A stretch of 64,000 bases of DNA from Heliophilum fasciatum (GTDB taxonomy: Bacteria > Bacillota > Desulfitobacteriia > Heliobacteriales > Heliobacteriaceae): positions 1-64,000 of the forward strand of contig NZ_SLXT01000011.1 of NCBI RefSeq assembly GCF_004341395.1, read 5' to 3'. The position numbers and the translations under genes are program-made. The notes below the pieces were generated by a model, which worked only from the letters and a program-made list of their open reading frames with translations, was not told the origin of the DNA and made no database searches. Shown piece by piece: positions 28,544 through 35,646 of this stretch (position 1 is the stretch's first letter; every line of letters starts with the position of its first letter).

Positions 28544-29431
28544 TCAATGTAAGGTTAATTGCAGCTTACGTACCTCTTCATAAGGCAATCCAGTAATCTT
28601 GACTACGAGTTCAGGCGGGAGGCCTTCTTTAAGTGCGTTCAGGGCATTTGTTTGCTGGGTCTGTTTTATCCCTTCTTCTCGCCCTTCTTCCCGCCCTTCT
28701 TCCCGCCCTTCTTCTCGTCCTTCTTCCCGCAACCATCTCTCAATATCGGTCATTCTGAGCACCTCCAATAACATTTTTTTGATGTGATCTGGGAGAATCT
28801 TATCAGTAATAGCAATAATGCTGGCGATACATAATCCCTGTGCTGGTCCTTGGACTTCTTTGGCGAGATAGGCCGCCTGGACGGCCAGTTCTTCTTCATT
28901 TAATTGGTTACTGCGCATCAGAGGAAGAAAAATGAGCTTCAGTATATCGTGCTCATCCAAGCCCACATGATTGTGAATTTTGTGTTGTAGCCGCTCCATT
29001 TCCAGGTCGCCATCAAAAGTGCGCATAAAGACATTGTCCACGCGATACGTAAGGGAGGACATTTCTAAAGTCGCCGGTGCTTCTTTGACATTACCAGCGT
29101 AAATCACGGCGGTGTGCACAGGTTTGCCGTGACGCTCGACGATTCGTGCCCCATAGAGAGCAATACGGCGCAGCAGTTCCGGCGGTGTGTTAACTTGAAA
29201 TTCCAGATGCAAAAGGCTGTCATCTTCCAAAAGAAAAACAAAATCGATCCTACGTTCTTTGGCTTCCACCATGGGCAACACTGTCGGCACTGCGCGAAGC
29301 ACGCGAGCGGTATGCAGCCCAAATACATCCAATGTCTTGTCCATAAACGTTTCGGCCATAAATTTCATGACGATGTCCTTGTTCTGATAGGCTACCTCAG
29401 TAGTTTGCACAGAATCTTCTGCCTGGGTCAT
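28544..29431 (-). CDS. Rpn-family recombination-promoting nuclease (PD-(D/E)XK)
   Basis: A 295-residue full-length member of the Rpn/transposase_31-like family. The nuclease core lies in about residues 15-160: RRIDFVFLLEDD with Asp63, then LLHLEFQ with Glu77 and Gln79, the D...ExQ version of the PD-(D/E)XK site, followed by ALYGARIVERHGKPVHTAVIY. The C-terminal part (about 165-295) is helical, contains five consecutive REEG units near 240-260, and ends KITGLPYEEVRKLQLTLH. Family members bind and cut DNA and some are phage-defence toxins held by a small protein made from their own 3' end. Two copies of just that 3' half flank it. GGAAGAAG precedes the ATG. Confidence 0.85.
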   Translation of the reverse strand: MTQAEDSVQTTEVAYQNKDIVMKFMAETFMDKTLDVFGLHTARVLRAVPTVLPMVEAKERRIDFVFLLEDDSLLHLEFQVNTPPELLRRIALYGARIVERHGKPVHTAVIYAGNVKEAPATLEMSSLTYRVDNVFMRTFDGDLEMERLQHKIHNHVGLDEHDILKLIFLPLMRSNQLNEEELAVQAAYLAKEVQGPAQGLCIASIIAITDKILPDHIKKMLLEVLRMTDIERWLREEGREEGREEGREEGREEGIKQTQQTNALNALKEGLPPELVVKITGLPYEEVRKLQLTLH

Positions 29432-29638
29432 CTTCTTCCGTCACATCCTTTCTTTATTGTATCATGTTTCTGAACTACAAGTTTGTTAGAGTAATATTCG
29501 ACACCATAAGTTAATTTCCTTTTTATGTATACACCTTTTTGTAATTATTTTGAAGAATCAAAAAGACCTTGGATCGCTAACTCGATCCAAAGTCTTTTGC
29601 TTCAATCCACGCGTACCGCCAAGCGATACATCGTTAAC

Positions 29639-29676
29639 CAGAACAAGACCAGTGCCGGTGCACAGGTCTTGTTCTG
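29639..29676. repeat. Palindrome between the second and third Rpn units
   Basis: The arms CAGAACAAGACC and GGTCTTGTTCTG are identical to those at 28445-28482. It sits just downstream of the third Rpn copy on the minus strand and upstream of the full-length gene, in keeping with duplication of the whole unit. Confidence 0.75.
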
Positions 29677-29716
29677 ACTGCTGACAAAGTCAGTGGCCTT
29701 TTATTTTCGAGGCATG

Positions 29717-30118
29717 TCAATGTAAGGTTAATTGCAGCTTACGTACCTCTTCATAAGGCAAACCGGTAATCTTGACTACGAGTTCAGGCGGGAGGCCTTC
29801 TTTAAGTGCGTTCAGGGCATTTGTGTGCTGGGTCTGTTTTATCCCTTCTTCCCGCCCTTCTTCTCGCCCTACTTGTCGTCCTTCTTCTCGCAACCATCTC
29901 TCAATATCGGTCATTCTCAGCACCTCCAATAACATTTTTTTGATGTGATCTGGGAGAATCTTATCAGTAATGGCAATAATGCTGGCGATACATAATCCTT
30001 GTATTGGTCCTTGGACTTCTTTGGCAAGATGAGCCGCCTGCACGGCCAGTTCTTCTTCAGTAAATTGGTTGCTGCGCATCAAAGGAAAAAAAATGAGCTT
30101 AAGCATATTGTAGATCAC
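29717..30118 (-). CDS. Second C-terminal-domain-only copy of Rpn-family protein
   Basis: A 133-residue frame starting with GTG (MIYNMLKLIFFPLM) at the same truncation point as the copy at 27990-28367. It differs from that copy at a handful of residues (for instance AAHLAKEVQGPIQG) and in the linker, which reads REEGRQVGREEGREEG. The nuclease domain is absent. Because both short copies share one 5' junction, they probably derive from one truncation that was later duplicated. Either a pseudogene or a small regulator of the full-length nuclease. Confidence 0.65.
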   Translation of the reverse strand: MIYNMLKLIFFPLMRSNQFTEEELAVQAAHLAKEVQGPIQGLCIASIIAITDKILPDHIKKMLLEVLRMTDIERWLREEGRQVGREEGREEGIKQTQHTNALNALKEGLPPELVVKITGLPYEEVRKLQLTLH

Positions 30119-30224
30119 AAAGACCTTGGATCGCTAACATGATCCAAAGTCTTTTGCTTCAATCCATGCGTACCGGCCAAGCGATACATCGTCAACCAGA
30201 AAAGACCTGTGCCGGCGCACAGGT

Positions 30225-30357
30225 CTTTTGCTTGGGAATGGCTATGGTTATGGTTATGGTGGTTACCGTTACCCTGTAGTTTCCGTTATTCCATGGAACG
30301 GGGATAGTGAGGCATGGGGTAGTTGGTCGGCATCCGGTACATGGGGCTGAGATCGCA
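30225..30357 (+). pseudogene. Possible remnant of a Gly/Tyr-rich small protein gene
   Basis: Directly after the last palindrome of the repeat block the plus strand reads, without a start codon, LLLGNGYGYGYGGYRYPVV and continues to a stop about 25 codons later. Such Gly-Tyr runs are common in small spore-coat-type proteins of Bacillota. No ribosome site or ATG is present, and part of the frame overlaps the 3' end of the opposite ferritin-like gene. It may be the tail of a gene cut by the repeat block, or chance. Confidence 0.25.
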
Positions 30358-31206
30358 AGGATCAGCCGGGCGCTGGGCGGGATAAAGATCACAAGGGTCA
30401 GCGATGGGACGGGGATAACTCTGGCGGGGGCGCGGTGCCGACCGTTTCGGGCTGATCCGCTCAGGCATGGGATGGCGCTCATGGGGCATGGGATGACATT
30501 CGTGCGGCATGGGATGACATTCGTGCGGCATGGGATGGCACTCGTGCGGCATGGGGTGGCACTCGTGCGGCATGGGGCGGCATTCTTGCGGCATGGGATG
30601 GCATTTTTCTTGTCGTTTCGGTCGGCACTCTTGGGGCTTATGGTGTTCGTGATGGCAGTGCTCTACCGGTTTGGGGCAAGCTTCCGGTGCAGGGTGGCAC
30701 TCCATCGGTTGCACCGGTAAGGGCTGCAGCGGCGCTGTCAACACCGGTTGAGGAACGCGGGGCGGGCAGCAACTTCCCTCGGCATCGCTGAGCAAGATCG
30801 GCATACGCATGGCATGTTTGGCTTCGTCGGTGCGGGTCATAAAAAAGAGGTTCTTGAGATGAGAATTGCATGCTTTCAGGTATTGTTCGCCATATTTTTT
30901 GTAGTCCGCTGTCTCGGCGATGATCCGTGCTTTCACGGCTTCGGTGAATTCCGGTACGCAGGGGTCGCAGACTGGTTTAGGGCAATAAGGGCAACCGGTA
31001 ATCATGCGATAGGCATCCATGAAACACTGGGCATGTAATGCTTCTTCGCGGCTGAATTCCATGAGCAGCTTGGCGGCTCGCGCTGTAGGGGCATTGGCTG
31101 CCATGATCGCGTAATAACGGCTGTCACAACGTTCGTCGTTGATGTATTCTTCAAGGTCACGAATCAAAGATTTTTTGCTGCTGCCGCAACAATTGGCGTT
31201 TTGCAC
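30286..31206 (-). CDS. Ferritin-like protein with His/Cys heptapeptide-repeat tail
   Basis: The protein has about 306 residues. Residues 10-150 form a four-helix ferritin/rubrerythrin-like domain: DLEEYINDERCDSRYYAIM and FSREEALHAQCF in the first half, FTEAVKARIIAETADYKKYG and TRTDEAKHAMRM in the second, giving two ExxH motifs as in diiron sites. A Cys-rich link (CPYCPKPVCDPCVP) joins the halves. The tail (about 180-306) is rich in His, Cys, Met and Pro, with consecutive HECHPMP-like heptads, and ends with two DPCDL motifs. GTG 31206 was chosen because AAAGGAG precedes it by about eleven bases. The tail suggests metal binding or a spore-coat role; no relative with known function comes to mind. 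Confidence 0.75.
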   Translation of the reverse strand: MQNANCCGSSKKSLIRDLEEYINDERCDSRYYAIMAANAPTARAAKLLMEFSREEALHAQCFMDAYRMITGCPYCPKPVCDPCVPEFTEAVKARIIAETADYKKYGEQYLKACNSHLKNLFFMTRTDEAKHAMRMPILLSDAEGSCCPPRVPQPVLTAPLQPLPVQPMECHPAPEACPKPVEHCHHEHHKPQECRPKRQEKCHPMPQECRPMPHECHPMPHECHPMPHECHPMPHECHPMPHERHPMPERISPKRSAPRPRQSYPRPIADPCDLYPAQRPADPCDLSPMYRMPTNYPMPHYPRSME

Positions 31207-31453
31207 GTGAATCCACGCTCCTTTGGGATGTTTGTTTGCTTTTCGCGATAACATATGGATGATGGGTGAAATGGGTGCCATAATTTGCCTTGATTCGGAT
31301 CTGTTTTTTGACTTCTTGTTTTTGAATATGCCGTTGCATCCGGATCTGGGAGCATCGAAAGTCTTCGCGTGGCAGGGTTTTTTTGCTATAATGAGCAAGA
31401 TCACCTTGCCAAAATTGATGTGTAATTTTTGATGTTGATAGGGGAGAGTTTAC

Positions 31454-32398
31454 GTGAAAACAAGATTGACCGAGTTGCTGGGGATTCAATATCCTGTGCT
31501 TCAAGGGGCCATGGTCTGGATCTCGGAAGCCAACTTGACCAGTGCCGTTTCCAATGCCGGTGGTGCCGGAATTATTGCGGCTGGTGGCCGAACGGCTGAA
31601 TGGCTGCGTGAGGAAATCCGCAAGACCCGTGAACTGACGGATAAGCCTTTTGGTGTCAATATCATGCTGATGGCGCCCAATAAAGAGGAAATTGTCGATG
31701 TGGTTTGTCAGGAAAAGGTCGCTTTTGCGACGCTCGGTGCAGGCAATCCGGTGCCTTTTTTTGAGCAACTCCACGGGGCCGGTGTCAAGGTGATTCCGGT
31801 GGTGCCCAGTGTCCGGCTGGCGCGCCGTGTCGAAGAAAAGGGTGCTGATGCGGTGGTCATCGAAGGGATGGAAGCGGCGGGGCATATCGGTACGCTGACG
31901 ACGATGGCTCTGCTGACGAATGTGATTCCGCAAGTGAAGATTCCTGTGGTGGCTGCCGGTGGTATTGCTGACGGTCGTGGGATGGCGGCGGCGCTGTTGA
32001 TGGGCGCCTCTGGGGTGCAAATGGGATCGCGCTTTTTACTAGCCGAGGAATGCCTGGTTCATCCCAATGCGAAGCAGAAAATTATTGAGGCGACTGATAC
32101 GGACTCGGTGGTGACCGGTTATTCCCGTGGCCATGGCGTTCGTGGGTTGAAAAACAGTTTTTCTTCCAAGTATCTGGCGCTGGAAGTGCAAGGGGCGCCT
32201 GATGAGGAACTGACGGCCTTGGCAACGGGGACAAGCAAAAAAGCCGCCATCGACGGTGATGTCGATGAGGGCTTTGTGCAGGTCGGTCAAAGCTTGAATG
32301 TGTTAACGCGTATTGAGCCGGTGAAGACGATCATCGAGGGAATGGTTGCGGAAGCGAAGGCGACGCTGGTTGGTGCACCGCGGTTGGTGGAGATGTAA
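31454..32398 (+). CDS. fabK: Enoyl-ACP reductase II (FabK) / nitronate monooxygenase family
   Basis: A 314-residue FMN-dependent TIM-barrel enzyme that reduces enoyl-ACP in fatty-acid synthesis. Visible are TRLTELLGIQYPVLQGAMVW at the N-terminus, GVNIMLM, GMEAAGHIG near residue 137-145 (catalytic His), VVAAGGIADGRGMAAALLMG near 168 and GVQMGSRFLLAEE. These match FabK more closely than fungal-type nitronate monooxygenases. It is a single gene: GGGGAGAG precedes ATG 31454, a TATAAT at 31387-31392 is a possible -10 site without a good -35, and a hairpin follows the stop. Confidence 0.88.
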   Translation: MKTRLTELLGIQYPVLQGAMVWISEANLTSAVSNAGGAGIIAAGGRTAEWLREEIRKTRELTDKPFGVNIMLMAPNKEEIVDVVCQEKVAFATLGAGNPVPFFEQLHGAGVKVIPVVPSVRLARRVEEKGADAVVIEGMEAAGHIGTLTTMALLTNVIPQVKIPVVAAGGIADGRGMAAALLMGASGVQMGSRFLLAEECLVHPNAKQKIIEATDTDSVVTGYSRGHGVRGLKNSFSSKYLALEVQGAPDEELTALATGTSKKAAIDGDVDEGFVQVGQSLNVLTRIEPVKTIIEGMVAEAKATLVGAPRLVEM

Positions 32399-32459
32399 TC
32401 GTTGTTGTAGCCAAAGGGGCAAAGGAGAGACTGGCACAGAAATTATCTTTTTTTCCGTG

Positions 32460-32500
32460 AGGCGCTCACCGGAACGGATGGTTCCGGTGGGCGCTTTGTG
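32460..32500 (+). terminator. Hairpin after fabK; rest of the 291-base gap
   Basis: AGGCGCTCACCGGAAC (32460-32475) pairs with GTTCCGGTGGGCGCTT (32481-32496), a long GC-rich stem with five-base loop and two G-T pairs. The T run after it is weak (TGTGTCTTT). The rest of 32399-32689 holds no gene; its right part carries the cooC promoter. Confidence 0.7.
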
Positions 32501-32591
32501 TCTTTAGGTGTTGTCATTGCGTATTATCTTCGCTCGTGTTTCTGGTGGACACAAATAATAGTATCCTGATTATATTTATAGGAATTTATTC

Positions 32592-32620
32592 TTGACGATG
32601 GTGGGGATTTATTATACAAT
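32592..32620 (+). promoter_or_regulatory. Sigma-A type promoter for cooC-cooS
   Basis: TTGACG (32592-32597) is followed, after exactly 17 bases, by TACAAT (32615-32620). Transcription would start near 32627 and give a leader of about 60 bases before cooC. No clear FNR, CooA or other activator palindrome was recognised. Confidence 0.7.
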
Positions 32621-32689
32621 CTCAATCGGGATACATGCATATAGCTGACCAGACAAACTGGAAGAAACCGATAAGGGTGGAGAAGTAGA

Positions 32690-33517
32690 ATGAAGATTGC
32701 CGTTGTTGGCAAAGGCGGTGTCGGCAAGACGACCCTTGCCGCTGCGCTGGCTCGTACCCTCGACCACCGGGGATATCAGGTAGTGGCGATTGATGCCGAT
32801 CCCGATGCGAATCTCGCCTCGGCACTACCCCTTGACGCCAATGAGCGCGAGAGGATTGTCCCTTTGGCCCAGCAAGGTGCTTTAATTGACGAAGCGCTGG
32901 GCGGAAAAGAACAACTTCGTGATGGCCTTGTACCCCTTAACCCCGATGTGCGCCCCTTGATTGAGCAACTGAGCGTCTCTTGGGGGCAAGGACAACGCTT
33001 GCTTACCTTAGGGTGGACCAAAGGTGGTGGACAAGGCTGTTATTGTAAAGAAAATGCCTTGTTAAGCCGTGTTCTCTCGGCAATTCCCTCCGGGTCCAAG
33101 GATGTTCTGTTGATTGACAGTGAAGCTGGGCTGGAGCACATGAGCCGTGGCACGATTCGCAAGATTGATGCGGTGATTGTTGTCTTGGAACCGGGGGCAC
33201 GCAGTGTGCAAACGGCCCGGGACCTGCACCGGTTAGCCCAAGACTTGCAAATTCCCAAGTGCTTGGCAGTGCTCAATCGTTGCCCATCTCCGGAGGAACG
33301 CGAAGAAGTGCAGCGGTATTTGCCCACTTGGCCCATCGTCGCCGCGTTTCCCGATGATCCTGCGATCCGTCGTGCTGATCTGCAAGGCAGTCTTCCTCCG
33401 CTGTCCGGTGCTTTTGGTGAAGGTGTAAAACAGATTTTGCAACAGTTGTTCCCTCCGGCGGACAATGCGCCGGTGGACAACGCACCGGAGAACAAGGAGG
33501 GTAGCCATCATGCATGA
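32690..33517 (+). CDS. cooC: CO dehydrogenase nickel-insertion ATPase CooC
   Basis: A 275-residue MinD/SIMIBI-class ATPase that helps load nickel into the C-cluster. The deviant Walker A VGKGGVGKTTLAAALA is at residues 6-21, DADPDANLASALP near 36, and a CYC pair (GGQGCYCKEN, about 116-118) matches the Cys-x-Cys that binds metal between CooC1 subunits. LLIDSEAGLEHMSRG is the Walker B/switch region. GTGGAGAAG precedes ATG 32690. The last eight bases overlap cooS, so the pair is translated together. A full CxC motif argues that the partner still receives a metal cluster. Confidence 0.92.
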   Translation: MKIAVVGKGGVGKTTLAAALARTLDHRGYQVVAIDADPDANLASALPLDANERERIVPLAQQGALIDEALGGKEQLRDGLVPLNPDVRPLIEQLSVSWGQGQRLLTLGWTKGGGQGCYCKENALLSRVLSAIPSGSKDVLLIDSEAGLEHMSRGTIRKIDAVIVVLEPGARSVQTARDLHRLAQDLQIPKCLAVLNRCPSPEEREEVQRYLPTWPIVAAFPDDPAIRRADLQGSLPPLSGAFGEGVKQILQQLFPPADNAPVDNAPENKEGSHHA

Positions 33518-35552
33518 TCCACAAGAGTTGAATGAATATCGTCGTACCTTCCCGTCAACGCAACAAGTGCTGGAGGAAACGCCTGATCCCGGTGTGCGGG
33601 CGATGCTCCGTCATTTTGCGGACCAAGGATTGGAAACTACCTTTGATCGTTTTGATGCACAAAAACCGCAATGTACTTTTGGACTTGCCGGCACGTGCTG
33701 CCGCAATTGTAATATGGGACCTTGTAAAATCACACCGAAAAGCCCACGCGGTGTTTGTGGCGCCGATGCTGACTTGATCGTGGCCCGCAATTTTTTGCGT
33801 TGGGTCGCCGCCGGTGTCTCTGCCCATGGTGCTCGTGGGCGGGAAGTCATGTTGGCGCTGAAAGGCGCTGCTGAAGGAACGATTCCGCTGCCGATCCGGG
33901 GACCGGAAAAAGTGCGTGCCGTAGCCAAAGCGTTGGGGATCACGGCAGATAGGCAAAATCATGAACGCCAGGATCGGCAAGGTCAGCATCAAGCGGGCCA
34001 TGATCAACAACCCCGGAATCTGCAAAGCCTGACTGGATCGGATGATCAAGAACCTTCTACTGAGGAGCTTCAAGCCGAAATCCGCTCACTGGCCGCGCAA
34101 ATTGCCGATGTGCTGCTGGAAGATCTTTCGCGGACCGTTCCCGGTGAACATAAAACCTTGGCGGCCATGGCGCCGCCCGAACGGATCGCGACTTGGCGTG
34201 ATTTAGATATCCTGCCGATCGGTGCCTATCACGAAGTGTTTGAAGCGCTCCATCGTACGGGAACCGGTACTGATGGCGATTGGGAAAACATCGCCCGACA
34301 AATCTTGCGCTGTGGTCTGGCTTTTGCTTGGTCCAGTGTCCTCGGTTCGTCGATTGCGATGGACAGCTTGTACGGTCCGCCCCAACGCCAGCGCATCAGC
34401 GCCAATTTCGGCTCTCTCAAGCCGGAGTACGTCAACATCGCGATCCACGGTCATTCTCCGGTGATGGCCTCAGCGATTGTACAGGCCGCTGAATCGCCGG
34501 AAGCCATCGCCCGTGCCCGTGAACTGGGGGCCGCCGGCATTCGCCTCTATGGCATCTGCTGTTCGGGATTGTCCAGCTTGTACCGTTATGGCCAAGTGCA
34601 CCCCTTAAGCAATGCCATCGGTGCCGAACTGGTCATGGGCACGGGAGCGCTTGATCTCTGGGTCGCCGATATTCAAGACGTTTTTCCCAGCATCATGAAT
34701 GTGGCCGCTTGTTTCCATACCAAAGTCGTGACGACCCATGATGCAGGGCGGTTACCGGGCGCGATACATATTGGTTTTGATCATCACCATCGTAATCTGA
34801 ACAAAGTCGAAGCAATGGCTGCCCAAATTGTCGGGCTGGCGATCGAAAATTACCCCCGCCGCAAGGAAGGCAATGTGTTTATTCCGGAGACATCCATCGA
34901 TGCGGAAATCGGTTTTTCCGTGGAGAATGCATTGCCCCTCTTTGGCGGCCCGCAAGGATTATGGCAGTTGATTGACTCCGGTCAGATCCGGGGAATTGTC
35001 AACTTGGTCGGCTGTAACAACCCCAAAGTGATATATGAAAAGACGATCACCGATGTGGCTGATATTTTACTGGCTAATGATATTTTGATTCTCACCAACG
35101 GCTGTGCTTCTTTCCCGCTCTTGAAGCTGGGCTACTGCCATCCTGACGCGTTGGCGCAAAAAGCCGGCCCTGGTCTGCGCCAAGCACTGGAAGCGCATGG
35201 ACTTCCGCCGGTCTGGCACATGGGCGAATGCCTCGACAATGCCCGAGCATCAGCGCTCTTCCGTGCCGTCGCCGATGCGGCAGGAAGACCATTAAAAGCG
35301 ATGCCCTTCGCTTTTTCCAGCCCCGAATGGTCGAACGAAAAAGGTGCTGGTGCTTCGTTAAGCTTCCGGTTGCTGGGATTGAATTCCTACCACTGTGTGC
35401 CGGCGCCGCTCTTTGGCTCGCCCAATGTACGGAAGTTTTTTGAGCATGATACGGAAGCGCTGTTAGGTTCGGTCATGGTTGTTGATCCTGATCCACGCCG
35501 ACTTGGTGAGCGGATAGTGGCGGATCTGGAGAAGCGGCGAAGTCAAAAATAG
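33510..35552 (+). CDS. cooS: Ni-CO dehydrogenase-family protein CooS with altered C-cluster ligand
   Basis: A 680-residue catalytic subunit homologue of the anaerobic CO dehydrogenases. The N-terminal cluster motif CTFGLAGTCCRNCNMGPC with a further Cys in GVCGAD (Cys55, 63, 64, 67, 72, 83) is complete for clusters D and B. Of the C-cluster ligands, His315 (IHGHSP), Cys351 (GICCSG), Cys502 (VGCNNPK), Cys532 (NGCASF) and Cys574 (GECLDN) are present, as are His106 and Lys611. In the motif usually ending Asp-x-Gln-Cys it has ADIQDVFPS, so Asp390 replaces the cysteine. A Gln/His/Asp-rich insertion spans about residues 146-185. ATG 33510 with AAGGAGGG upstream overlaps cooC. True CO oxidation is therefore uncertain. 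Confidence 0.88.
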   Translation: MHDPQELNEYRRTFPSTQQVLEETPDPGVRAMLRHFADQGLETTFDRFDAQKPQCTFGLAGTCCRNCNMGPCKITPKSPRGVCGADADLIVARNFLRWVAAGVSAHGARGREVMLALKGAAEGTIPLPIRGPEKVRAVAKALGITADRQNHERQDRQGQHQAGHDQQPRNLQSLTGSDDQEPSTEELQAEIRSLAAQIADVLLEDLSRTVPGEHKTLAAMAPPERIATWRDLDILPIGAYHEVFEALHRTGTGTDGDWENIARQILRCGLAFAWSSVLGSSIAMDSLYGPPQRQRISANFGSLKPEYVNIAIHGHSPVMASAIVQAAESPEAIARARELGAAGIRLYGICCSGLSSLYRYGQVHPLSNAIGAELVMGTGALDLWVADIQDVFPSIMNVAACFHTKVVTTHDAGRLPGAIHIGFDHHHRNLNKVEAMAAQIVGLAIENYPRRKEGNVFIPETSIDAEIGFSVENALPLFGGPQGLWQLIDSGQIRGIVNLVGCNNPKVIYEKTITDVADILLANDILILTNGCASFPLLKLGYCHPDALAQKAGPGLRQALEAHGLPPVWHMGECLDNARASALFRAVADAAGRPLKAMPFAFSSPEWSNEKGAGASLSFRLLGLNSYHCVPAPLFGSPNVRKFFEHDTEALLGSVMVVDPDPRRLGERIVADLEKRRSQK

Positions 35553-35646
35553 AAGCGAAGAATACAAAGAGATTCGCTGCTTTCAAATTAGGTTAAGGAT
35601 ACCTACGGGGCAACGGAGACAAGTGTGAGAAGAGAGGGCGGTTAAT

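Larger units (their letters stand above)
27896..30229. repeat. Rpn repeat block: three related units separated by palindromes
   Basis: Three near-identical units follow each other. Each has a hairpin of the form CCTGTGC/GCACAGG extended by AAGACC or similar (27896-27925, 28445-28482, 29639-29676 and a last one at 30200-30229), a short spacer with GACTTTGTCAG-type dyad, and the C-terminal half of an Rpn-family gene on the minus strand. A second palindrome, CTTGGATC with GATCCAAAG (28368-28403, 29562-29597, 30119-30154), precedes each gene copy on its own strand, followed by a conserved stretch with CAATCCACGCGTACCG (CAATCCATGCGTACCG at the third). Only the middle unit holds a complete gene. 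Confidence 0.9.

Noticed and set aside
27896-30229. Repeat block considered as CRISPR or as an insertion sequence
   Set aside because: Units are hundreds of bases long and contain genes, with no short regular spacers; no transposase or flanking target duplication was found.
30469-30610. Regular 21-base repeats considered as a CRISPR array
   Set aside because: There are no spacers; the repeats are contiguous and in frame, encoding HECHPMP units.
31157-32020. 287-codon minus-strand frame overlapping fabK
   Set aside because: Composition is dominated by His, Arg, Thr and Gln as expected of an antisense frame, and it overlaps both fabK and the ferritin-like gene start.
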